The notes under the pieces are model-generated. The model was given only the letters and a program-made list of their open reading frames with translations. It did not search any database and was not told where the DNA came from. 5,307 nt of DNA from an uncultured Christensenellaceae bacterium (GTDB lineage Bacteria; Bacillota; Clostridia; Christensenellales; Christensenellaceae). Positions 1-5,101 of this stretch are shown piece after piece. The stretch spans positions 1 to 5,307 of the forward strand of contig CAKSBK010000092.1 of NCBI GenBank assembly GCA_934438035.1, given 5' to 3'. The stretch's first letter is position 1; each line of letters begins with the position of its first letter. Made by a program: the position numbers and the translations under genes.

Positions 1-213
1 GCCCGCCTTTAAGTATCCGTCAAACTTCTTGCCGTACCACGTAATTCCGTTATAATCCGGGAACGCCTCGTAAACGTTTCCGGGAACAAGTATAGGCGCA
101 GCCTCGTCAAAGGGATATTTGTCCGCTTCATACCAGCCTATGGTCTTGCCCTTATTTCCCGTCTCGTCTTTAACTATTTTCCATTCTCCGCTTAAGGTAT
201 AGCTGCTGTTAAC
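1..213 (-). other. Beginning of a GH2-like N-terminal sugar-binding domain (residues ~1133-1203, truncated by window)
   Basis: The segment reads SGEWK (1140-1144), then GWYEADKYPFDEAAPILVPGN up to residue 1178, then YNGITWYGKKF (1186-1196). The spacing of a first W strand, a V-P-G turn and a G-x-x-WY-x-K-x-F strand is typical of the jelly-roll domain that opens GH2 enzymes. Only about 70 residues are visible and no catalytic glutamate can be checked. A non-catalytic GH2-type binding domain or another jelly-roll enzyme family remains possible. Confidence 0.6.
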
Positions 214-3200
214 GGATTTGCAGGATTCATAGCCTATTGCGTCTAAGCTTATGAAGTTTTCCTCGGGCGCGCTTGAAGCCTGCGGCTTTTGTGTCTTTTT
301 AACGGTTATTACGTGAACTCCCTCGGAAAGCCCCTCTTTTTTATATACAAGCCTGGAGGAGCCTGCGTTTTCGCTAAACAGAGCGACTCCCTTTTCCTCC
401 GTAACGCCGTCTATAATAACGTCCATAAAGCCCTGATTGGGACCGACGGACATATATAGGCAAACGGATGTGCCGGAAAATACAAGTTCAAAGCCGTCGC
501 CGTCGTTTTTAGTTACGCTTATATCGTCTCTGAAGCTCGGAACATCTTCAATCTCGTTCCATTCTCCCGTATAGCGTATTCTCTTATCGTCGTTATTGAG
601 CTTAACAAAAAGGCTGTTCGTATAAGACGCGCTTACCTCTCCGTAGAGCTTGTTTTTGCCCGTGACAAATATAGTGTCCTCGTTTTCAAGCGGGCGGTTA
701 AGGGTGATTTTAACGGTGTTTTCGCCGTTATCCGAAACGGAATAATCCTCGGCGGCAACAACGCTTCTCTTGTTAAACGCAGCGGAAATCTCGACCGTTA
801 AGTCTTCCTTATTAACCGAAGCGCCCTCTTTTTGTTCATAGCTTAAAATAAGCTCGTTTCTTCCGGAAAGGGTTAAGCTTATAAGCCTTACGGCGTCTTC
901 CGGCAAATATTTAGCCGTCATTTCGCCCGTAAAGTTTCTCATTCCCTCAACGCTTAAATAGTCTCCTATTTTTATATCTTCCGTAAGGCTGAATCTGTAT
1001 AAAGTATCGGAAACCTTTTCTATTTCAGCATTTGCGACGTCGTAAAGATACGATTTGTTCGTTCCTTTTTTAAGCTTTAAGTCGTAAGAATCTATTCTTC
1101 TTCCCGCCGTGCTGTCAACCTCAACCTCAACGGTATTCTTATCCTTAACGTAAACGTTCTTTATGTTTAAAAGGCTGTCTATTTGATATTCGTCATACTC
1201 GATATAGTCTATTATGCAGTAAGTCATCTGCGACTCCGCTTCTTTTGTATCGGTATTGACTATTTTTATCGTATGCTCTTCGGGAATAAGCCCGTCAACG
1301 GCGAAAAGCAGCTGCTGATGCATCCATGTATCGGAATACTGACTATACGAGCCGTAAAGCTCTCCGTCGATATATACCTCGCTTATTCCAAGGTTATTGT
1401 TAACGGGTCCGTAAATAACTGCGGATACTCCCGTAAACTTCATTTCCGCGTTGCCCTTTGAGGCGATAAACGTCGTCTGTCCGTCGTCTCCGCCGAAAAC
1501 GCCCGTCCAAAAGCCGTCGGAGAATTTTATTCTCTCATCATCGTCCTGAACGCGCACTCTGTCCGCTTTTCTGTAGGCTATTGCGTCTAACTGCGTTTCA
1601 CCGGAGCAAACCAAGCTTAACGTATGCCCGATGTTTAAAAGACTATCGTTTTCGTAAACGACGTCAAGCTTTTCCGCTTCGCCGTCAAGGCTTATTTCAT
1701 CTAAAAGAACTCCGTCGATATATATTTTAACGCTGCCGGCGCCGGGTTTCTTAACGCCGTAAAGCTTAAAGCTGTTTGCAAAGAAATCCATAGTTAAGGA
1801 AGCGCCGTCTAAAAGACGCGTTACGTCAGAAAAAAGCGCTCCTTCATAATCTGCGTTTGCAAAACTTCCCTTTATATTGATAAACTTTTCATTATCCGTA
1901 TTAACCGTAACGAACTTGTCTTTTTTCGCTATGCTTAAATAGGAAAATGCGTCAAGCGCGCTCGTCTTTTCGGAAACAACTTTAACCGTATGGCTGTCTG
2001 CGCTTAACGGGTCGGAAGCAAAAATAAGCTCTGAGGATTTTGCGTTGCTGTCAAACTGGTTTATTTCGCCCGCTTCTATTCCGTCGATATAAACCTTCGC
2101 CTTACCGTAGTTTTCGCCCTTCGCTCCGAATATTTCCAAATAGCTGCCGTCAAAGCTGAATGTCGCCGTTCCGGAAAATTCGCTTAACGTGCCCTCGATT
2201 GCCCCTTCATCCGCAAGCCTTACGGCGCCGCCCTTGTAAGCGACCTTGTTTGAAGCGTCGTCAACGGTTATCATCTCGTTTGCCGCAATGTAAGTAGGAA
2301 CATACATAAATGCGTCGCAAACGATTATGTTATTTGCGGAGCTTGCATTCTTATTGCCGGAGCATTCCATTTTAACGGTATGCTCGCCGTCTAAAAGCGT
2401 GCCGGAGTCGAATATTGTTCCGCCCTTTATCCATGCAGAAGAATAGCAGTCGACCTCCGCAACCTTATTTCCGTCTATATAGATATTGGCTATGCCCATA
2501 TCGTTATTTGTTCCGGCGATTATTTTAACCCTCGTTCCGGAAAAAGCAAAAGAAATGGAATTTCCGGCGCCCATATACCATTCGTCGCCTTCAATGTTGC
2601 CCTGAATGTAGCCTTCCGCGCCTTTATTTAAAAAGCCGCCGTTTGTGGTTATTCCGTTTATTCCTGCCGCCGCATTAACGGTTATAAATTTTCCCTCGTC
2701 GGGGTCAGACTGTTCTTCTTTAACCGCAAAATACTTTATAGCGTCTATCGAAACAAGTCCGCCCGCTCCCTCCGAAACGTTTTCGTTCCTTCTTGAGGTT
2801 TTAACTATTCTTAAAGTATGCTCTTTATTTTCAAGCTCCTCCGTCTTAAAAAGAGACTGCTGATGAATAAAGCTCGGGTCATAATAATCTATTTCGCCTT
2901 TTAAAACGCCGTCGATATACACCTCTGAAATACCCATGTCGTTATTTTTGGAGGATATGATCTCCACGCCCGTTCCTTTAAAGACTATCTCCGCGGTTTC
3001 ATAGAACGTTACGTTTCCGTTATACGTTCCGCCGAAGTCTCCGTTAAAGTTCCCGGTGTAGGTTATTTTTGAATCGGTATTGTCAAGCGTAACCCATTCG
3101 CCCTCAAGTCTCTCGCTCTTAACGTAAGAAAAAGCGTCAACTATTACTATTTTCCCAGAGGAAGCATCGTTTTTATTTCCCGAACACTCCACCTTAACGG

Positions 3201-3609
3201 TATGCTCTCCGTCTGAAAGCCCGGTTTTCTCAAAAACCGTCTGCTGCTTTATCCACGAGGAATTGTAAAGATCCGCCGTCCCTGCGATTACGCCGTCTAT
3301 ATAGACGTTTGCAATTCCGAGGTCCGCATTTTTTCCGCTGATTACTCTTACCGCGGTTCCCGTAAACTTAAAGCTTACGGAATTTCCGGCGTCTCCCATG
3401 TACCATTCGTCGCCGTTCACATTGCCGTCTATATAACCGCCTGCGCCGGCATTTAAAAAGCCGCCGTCAACGCTTATGCCCTCCTGACCGGGCGCCGCAT
3501 TAACAACAGTATAGCTTTCCTCGCCCGTAGGCGCGGCAAAGACGCTTGAAAAGATACTAAAACACATTACCGCCGTCAAGAGCAGCGATATCCACTGTTT
3601 CTTATTCAT
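1..3609 (-). CDS. Secreted multi-modular protein with seven CBM-like repeats and the start of a GH2 N-terminal domain (3' end outside window)
   Basis: An uninterrupted frame of 1203 codons runs from ATG at 3607-3609 off the left edge. The start is fixed by a GGAGGGG ribosome binding site at 3613-3619 and by a signal peptide: MNKK, a hydrophobic core at about residues 6-22, and a VFA|A cleavage site after residue 25. Order of parts: six beta-sandwich repeats (about 32-163, 168-294, 307-437, 446-558, 566-679, 684-806), a beta-rich stretch without the repeat signature (808-998), a seventh repeat (1001-1128), then from about 1133 a segment resembling the GH2 sugar-binding domain: SGEWK (1140-1144), VPGN (1175-1178) and GITWYGKKF (1188-1196). 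Known of the family: GH2 enzymes are exo-acting beta-galactosidases, glucuronidases, mannosidases or related. Inference: an extracellular enzyme held on a polysaccharide or host glycan by many binding modules. The catalytic domain and any cell-wall anchor lie outside the window, so the substrate cannot be assigned. The first call (secreted, repeat-bearing) is firm; GH2 is probable. Confidence 0.88.
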   Translation of the reverse strand, partial: MNKKQWISLLLTAVMCFSIFSSVFAAPTGEESYTVVNAAPGQEGISVDGGFLNAGAGGYIDGNVNGDEWYMGDAGNSVSFKFTGTAVRVISGKNADLGIANVYIDGVIAGTADLYNSSWIKQQTVFEKTGLSDGEHTVKVECSGNKNDASSGKIVIVDAFSYVKSERLEGEWVTLDNTDSKITYTGNFNGDFGGTYNGNVTFYETAEIVFKGTGVEIISSKNNDMGISEVYIDGVLKGEIDYYDPSFIHQQSLFKTEELENKEHTLRIVKTSRRNENVSEGAGGLVSIDAIKYFAVKEEQSDPDEGKFITVNAAAGINGITTNGGFLNKGAEGYIQGNIEGDEWYMGAGNSISFAFSGTRVKIIAGTNNDMGIANIYIDGNKVAEVDCYSSAWIKGGTIFDSGTLLDGEHTVKMECSGNKNASSANNIIVCDAFMYVPTYIAANEMITVDDASNKVAYKGGAVRLADEGAIEGTLSEFSGTATFSFDGSYLEIFGAKGENYGKAKVYIDGIEAGEINQFDSNAKSSELIFASDPLSADSHTVKVVSEKTSALDAFSYLSIAKKDKFVTVNTDNEKFINIKGSFANADYEGALFSDVTRLLDGASLTMDFFANSFKLYGVKKPGAGSVKIYIDGVLLDEISLDGEAEKLDVVYENDSLLNIGHTLSLVCSGETQLDAIAYRKADRVRVQDDDERIKFSDGFWTGVFGGDDGQTTFIASKGNAEMKFTGVSAVIYGPVNNNLGISEVYIDGELYGSYSQYSDTWMHQQLLFAVDGLIPEEHTIKIVNTDTKEAESQMTYCIIDYIEYDEYQIDSLLNIKNVYVKDKNTVEVEVDSTAGRRIDSYDLKLKKGTNKSYLYDVANAEIEKVSDTLYRFSLTEDIKIGDYLSVEGMRNFTGEMTAKYLPEDAVRLISLTLSGRNELILSYEQKEGASVNKEDLTVEISAAFNKRSVVAAEDYSVSDNGENTVKITLNRPLENEDTIFVTGKNKLYGEVSASYTNSLFVKLNNDDKRIRYTGEWNEIEDVPSFRDDISVTKNDGDGFELVFSGTSVCLYMSVGPNQGFMDVIIDGVTEEKGVALFSENAGSSRLVYKKEGLSEGVHVITVKKTQKPQASSAPEENFISLDAIGYESCKSVNSSYTLSGEWKIVKDETGNKGKTIGWYEADKYPFDEAAPILVPGNVYEAFPDYNGITWYGKKFDGYLKAG
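226..609 (-). repeat. CBM-like module 7 of 7 (residues ~1001-1128), isolated copy next to the enzyme domain
   Basis: Seventh copy, set apart from the others by the Ig-like stretch. Its parts are IRYTGEWNEI (1011-1020), FELVFSGTSVCLY (1040-1052), GPNQGFMDVIIDG (1056-1068), RLVYKKEGLSEGVHVITV (1086-1103) and ISLDAIGYE (1120-1128). It has VIIDG instead of VYIDG and VHV instead of EHT. It sits immediately before the GH2-like segment, so it may pack against the enzyme rather than act as a free tether. Confidence 0.66.
616..1188 (-). other. Beta-rich stretch between modules 6 and 7, probably two Ig-like domains (residues ~808-998)
   Basis: About 190 residues that lack VYIDG, GEHT and the closing DA motif of the repeats. 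Alternating hydrophobic strands suggest two sandwich domains: one from NVYVKDKNTVEVEVD (817-831) to GDYLSVEG (882-889), and one from AVRLISLTLSGRN (906-918) to EDTIFVTGKN (977-986). Both read like the Ig-like or fibronectin-like spacers common in secreted glycosidases, where they set distance between binding and catalytic parts. I do not recognise a named family, so this assignment is by strand pattern only. Confidence 0.45.
1192..1560 (-). repeat. CBM-like module 6 of 7 (residues ~684-806)
   Basis: Sixth copy, ending the N-terminal array. It shows the opening W strand SDGFWTG (697-703), KFTGVSAVIYG (724-734), NNNLGISEVYIDG (737-749), QYSDTWMHQQLLF (757-769), EEHTIKI (777-783) and IIDYIEYD (799-806). 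It shares the HQQ-x-LF linker and GISEVYIDG loop with module 2. The next stretch (from 808) does not carry the repeat signature. Confidence 0.68.
1573..1914 (-). repeat. CBM-like module 5 of 7 (residues ~566-679)
   Basis: Fifth copy. It has FVTVNTDNEKF (566-576), FFANSFKLYG (609-618), SVKIYIDG (626-633), DVVYEND (649-655), the GHT turn (661-663) and QLDAIAY (673-679). It is a short subtype like module 4 and the most diverged of the N-terminal six: the usual F-x-GT strand reads F-F-A-N-S, so the loop that follows may bind differently or not at all. Confidence 0.62.
1936..2274 (-). repeat. CBM-like module 4 of 7 (residues ~446-558)
   Basis: Fourth and shortest copy (about 113 residues). It shows ITVDD (447-451), a FSFDGSYLEIFG strand pair (484-495), AKVYIDG (504-510), the linker to ELIF (527-530), SHTVKV (539-544) and ALDAFSYL (551-558). 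The segment before the closing strand is shortened relative to modules 1-3 (E-K-T-S-A-L in place of the longer CSGNKN loop). No GGFLN extension is present. Confidence 0.65.
2299..2691 (-). repeat. CBM-like module 3 of 7 (residues ~307-437), closest relative of module 1
   Basis: Third copy. It repeats module 1 almost motif for motif at an offset of 275 residues: GGFLN (324-328), EGYIQGN (332-338), GDEWYMG (341-347), FSGT (356-359), NNDMGIANIYIDG (368-380), DGEHTVKMECSGNKN (407-421) and CDAFMYV (431-437). A duplication of module 1, or of the module 1-2 pair, is the simplest explanation. The matching DNA is diverged enough that it is not a recent tandem copy. Confidence 0.72.
2728..3108 (-). repeat. 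CBM-like module 2 of 7 (residues ~168-294)
   Basis: Second repeat copy. It opens with EGEW and a YTGNF strand (184-188), then FKGTGVEI (210-217), the loop NNDMGISEVYIDG (222-234), a DYYDPSFIHQQSLF linker (241-254), EHTLRI (263-268) and SIDAIKY (287-293). The HQQ-x-LF linker and GISEVYIDG loop are shared with module 6 rather than with its neighbours. Module 2 lacks the GGFLN extension of modules 1 and 3, so the array holds at least two subtypes. Confidence 0.7.
3121..3516 (-). repeat. CBM-like module 1 of 7 (residues ~32-163)
   Basis: This is the first copy of a ~115-130-residue beta-sandwich repeat. The signature is F-x-GT (81-84), a glycine/asparagine loop then VYIDG (102-106), a short linker ending in a VF strand, GL-x-DGEHTVKV (130-140) and a closing VDAFSYV (157-163). 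The layout resembles galactose-binding-fold modules attached to bacterial glycoside hydrolases. It carries an N-terminal extension, GGFLN...GGYIDGN...DEWYMG (49-72), shared only with module 3. The ligand is unknown. Confidence 0.72.
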
Positions 3610-3612
3610 TTT

Positions 3613-3619
3613 CCCCTCC
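3613..3619 (-). promoter_or_regulatory. Ribosome binding site of the giant secreted protein
   Basis: Read on the minus strand, GGAGGGG lies just upstream of AAA-ATG. The GGAGG core is 5 bases from the start codon, which supports this ATG together with the signal peptide that follows. Confidence 0.8.
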
Positions 3620-3635
3620 GTTTTTCTTCATATCA

Positions 3636-3668
3636 TTTAAATTATAAAATCTCCCTTTATAATTTAAA
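3636..3668 (-). promoter_or_regulatory. Perfect 13-bp inverted repeat in the leader of the giant gene (operator or mRNA hairpin)
   Basis: The arms TTTAAATTATAAA (3636-3648) and TTTATAATTTAAA (3656-3668) are exact reverse complements separated by 7 bases; on the transcript the loop reads GGGAGAU. The element falls between the predicted transcription start (about 3681) and the ribosome binding site. A further ATTTAAAT lies at 3673-3680, so TTTAAA cores occur at 3636, 3663 and 3674. It could be a repressor operator, a 5' stabilising hairpin or, since it is pure A/T, a by-product of composition. No U tract follows it in the sense direction, so it is not a normal terminator. Confidence 0.5.
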
Positions 3669-3687
3669 CATTATTTAAATTTATTTT

Positions 3688-3716
3688 AATATATCATAGG
3701 TTTTTCTTAATGTAAA
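3688..3716 (-). promoter_or_regulatory. Sigma-A type promoter of the giant secreted protein
   Basis: On the minus strand the -35 box is TTTACA (3711-3716) and the -10 box TATATT (3688-3693), separated by exactly 17 bases. Each differs from consensus at one position. Predicted transcription start is near 3681, giving a leader of about 70 bases before the ATG. The 13-base A tract just upstream sits where an UP element would lie. Confidence 0.72.
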
Positions 3717-3721
3717 CACCA

Positions 3722-3734
3722 TTTTTTTTTTTTT
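3722..3734 (-). promoter_or_regulatory. A13 homopolymer upstream of the -35 box (UP-element-like)
   Basis: Thirteen consecutive T on the plus strand are A13 on the coding strand, at roughly -41 to -53 from the predicted start. In this position A tracts are known to contact the RNA polymerase alpha subunit and raise transcription. A homopolymer this long is also prone to slippage. Read on the plus strand it could be mistaken for a terminator tail, but only a weak, bulged stem precedes it and no plus-strand gene is present. Confidence 0.45.
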
Positions 3735-3739
3735 GGTTT

Positions 3740-3853
3740 TCATAGAAATATTTTATTAATAATCGTTCTGTTTTCCAAAGTAAATAATGCCGATTTTTCC
3801 TGTTTTAAAAGTAATTTTCGCATTTTCTCGATGCGATTTTTTGAAAATGACAT
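3740..3853 (-). CDS. Doubtful small ORF (37 codons from internal ATG) in AT-rich spacer
   Basis: From ATG at 3851-3853 the frame encodes a lysine-rich 37-residue peptide beginning MSFSKNRIEKMRKLLLKQ, ending at a TGA at 3740-3742. The frame can be extended upstream to a GTG at 3941-3943 (67 residues), but that start lies in the acyltransferase terminator hairpin and the added part is compositionally AT-driven (FLLLKNEILIFVII). The only Shine-Dalgarno-like bases (GAGG) are too far from the ATG. No family is recognised, and the low GC differs from the flanking genes. It may be chance, a remnant, or a small peptide of unknown role. Confidence 0.15.
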   Translation of the reverse strand: MSFSKNRIEKMRKLLLKQEKSALFTLENRTIINKIFL

Positions 3854-3902
3854 TTTAAAATCACAGCCTCTTATTATTACGAAAATAAGTATTTCATTTT
3901 TT

Positions 3903-3931
3903 AACAATAAAAAGAGAGTTTTACTCTCTTT
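3903..3931 (-). terminator. Intrinsic terminator of the acyltransferase gene
   Basis: On the minus strand a perfect 9-bp stem, AAAGAGAGT / ACTCTCTTT with an AAA loop (3911-3931), runs into a U-rich tail, TTTTTATTGTT. It begins about 51 bases after the acyltransferase stop codon. The stem has only four G-C pairs, so it may be moderately efficient. The tail in the plus direction is poor, supporting the minus orientation. Confidence 0.7.
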
Positions 3932-3982
3932 AATGAAATACACGTCTGTAAATTATATAATCCGCCCTCAAGCCGAACGGTA

Positions 3983-5020
3983 CTAATCCATCTTTTTTAC
4001 AAGCTTATTTACGGGCGAAATTATAAATGAATATATCTTATACACAACGTACGATATTAAATATGCCGCTAAAGAACATAAAAGCGCATGAATGACAAGT
4101 ATCGCCGCATTATGCTCCGCCGCCCATTCTATTTTAAAGTAAGGTATAAGCGCCGTATGAAATAAAAAACAGGTAAACGCAGCGCCCGAAAGCTCGTTTA
4201 TCGCTTTACAGCCGAAATTCGCCTTTGACGCAAGAGTAAGCGCAAAAGCGGCAAAAACGATTACAAACGGATTATTATAATTAAACGCAGCGCCGAAATT
4301 TCCCGTAAAATACATGCCCGCCGCCGCGCGCAGGAACACCGCCGCAAGAGAACCCGCCGCCGCCAAAGCCGCCGTCCCCGTTTTTATCTCCGCGCCGTAC
4401 CTGCGGATGTATGCGCCTATAACATACATCAGCACAAAATTAACTATCGTATAGCCTTCTCCGCTTCCTAAAAGAGCTATCGGGCTTAAGCCCGTCATGT
4501 CGATATTAAAAAGCAGCCCCGTTTCGTCTAAAACCGCAGTTAAAACGGAAAATACGCAGAACATTAAAATCAAAAGCTTTTTAAAGCCCTTTTTATCGAG
4601 CTTATCCAATATTATATTTATGTATTTTGAGAATATATATAACGTGCAGTAAAGTACCGCAAAATAATTTCTCGGCAGCAGAGCGTAAACAAATTCGGTA
4701 AAGCTAAAGCTTCTTGCCCCGGTAAAAAGCCCCAAAGCATAAAACGCAGCGTTAAAAAGTATTACCTGCAAAAAGAGCATTATAACTTTTGAAGGCTTTC
4801 TTATTTCACTCGCACTCAAAAAATATCCGGAGATCATTATAAAAAGATTTACGGCGCATATAAAAAGACTCTCTAAAAAAATAAGAGAATATAACCCGGC
4901 GCCTTTTGCCGCCGCAAACGCCCCGCCCGCGTCAAGGCTGTTATAGTGAAGTATAACCACTCCTGCCGCCGCCAAAATCCTTAAAAGCTCTATTGAAGAA
5001 TTTCTGTTTGCGTTTGCCAT
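3983..5020 (-). CDS. Membrane acyltransferase, acyltransferase-3 family
   Basis: This complete 345-residue integral membrane protein has about ten hydrophobic segments (roughly 10-26, 43-68, 78-98, 115-133, 147-163, 190-205, 217-235, 250-266, 280-292 and 305-333). The N-terminus carries the family hallmark: SSIELLRILAAAGVVILHYN places Arg14 ten residues before His25 (R-x10-H), and the second segment ends NLFIMISGYFL, also typical. Known of the family: these proteins move acetyl or other acyl groups onto cell-surface sugars, peptidoglycan, teichoic acids, exopolysaccharide or secreted lipids. The length fits a stand-alone transmembrane domain without a C-terminal SGNH domain. Substrate cannot be deduced: no polysaccharide locus surrounds it. 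Start ATG at 5018-5020 is backed by AAGGGG at 5030-5035, 9 bases upstream. It is flanked by terminators on both sides, so it is probably monocistronic. Confidence 0.85.
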   Translation of the reverse strand: MANANRNSSIELLRILAAAGVVILHYNSLDAGGAFAAAKGAGLYSLIFLESLFICAVNLFIMISGYFLSASEIRKPSKVIMLFLQVILFNAAFYALGLFTGARSFSFTEFVYALLPRNYFAVLYCTLYIFSKYINIILDKLDKKGFKKLLILMFCVFSVLTAVLDETGLLFNIDMTGLSPIALLGSGEGYTIVNFVLMYVIGAYIRRYGAEIKTGTAALAAAGSLAAVFLRAAAGMYFTGNFGAAFNYNNPFVIVFAAFALTLASKANFGCKAINELSGAAFTCFLFHTALIPYFKIEWAAEHNAAILVIHALLCSLAAYLISYVVYKIYSFIISPVNKLVKKMD

Positions 5021-5029
5021 TTTTATGCG

Positions 5030-5035
5030 CCCCTT
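5030..5035 (-). promoter_or_regulatory. Ribosome binding site of the acyltransferase
   Basis: AAGGGG on the minus strand, 9 bases before the ATG at 5018-5020; it fixes the start at MANANRNSS. Confidence 0.65.
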
Positions 5036-5051
5036 AAATAACTTTTACATT

Positions 5052-5060
5052 ATTTTACCA
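5052..5060 (-). promoter_or_regulatory. Candidate extended -10 promoter of the acyltransferase
   Basis: TGG followed directly by TAAAAT (-10 at 5052-5057) matches the extended -10 pattern TGn-TATAAT with one mismatch. The only -35-like bases (TTGCCT, 16 bases upstream) lie inside the degV terminator loop and match poorly. The space between that terminator and the ATG is too short for much else, so some promoter is expected here, but this assignment is weak. Confidence 0.35.
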
Positions 5061-5063
5061 TAT

Positions 5064-5088
5064 AAAAAACCGCAGGCAAAGCTGCGGT
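5064..5088 (-). terminator. Intrinsic terminator of the DegV-family gene
   Basis: On the minus strand ACCGCAG (5082-5088) pairs with CTGCGGT (5069-5075) around a six-base loop, followed at once by a run of T (TTTTTTATAT; 5064-5069 on the complement). The stem is GC-rich and begins 13 bases after the stop codon: a textbook Rho-independent terminator. Confidence 0.88.
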
Positions 5089-5101
5089 CCTATAAACGTT
5101 T

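Larger units (their letters stand above)
3610..3982. other. AT-rich intergenic region between the acyltransferase and giant glycosidase-like genes
   Basis: This 373-base stretch has much lower GC than either neighbour. From right to left it holds the acyltransferase terminator, a region (about 3740-3900) with only a doubtful small ORF and a short 6-bp stem (3818-3836), the A13 tract, the promoter and the leader inverted repeat. No tRNA, known riboswitch or mobile-element end was recognised. Confidence 0.7.

Noticed and set aside
1183..1461. Plus-strand open frame of 92 codons
   Set aside because: It lies wholly antisense to modules 6 and the Ig-like stretch of the giant gene, has no ribosome binding site and encodes no recognisable protein. 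The minus-strand frame shows clear domain repeats, so this is a shadow.
2645..2863. Plus-strand open frame of 72 codons
   Set aside because: It is antisense to modules 2-3 of the giant gene; the serine- and proline-rich translation reflects the reverse complement of that coding sequence.
226..3516. Repeats considered as a CRISPR array or DNA-level tandem repeat
   Set aside because: The periodicity is at protein level (about 115-140 residues per unit) with diverged DNA; there are no short identical repeats with spacers.
3701..3734. T13 run on the plus strand as a terminator tail
   Set aside because: The sequence before it forms only a weak bulged stem (GGTTT...AAACACC), and no plus-strand transcript is expected. 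The A tract upstream of a minus-strand promoter explains it better.
3818..3842. Possible plus-strand terminator: 6-bp stem TCGCAT/ATGCGA followed by six T
   Set aside because: The stem is short with three G-C pairs, and no plus-strand gene or promoter precedes it. It is more likely chance in AT-rich DNA.
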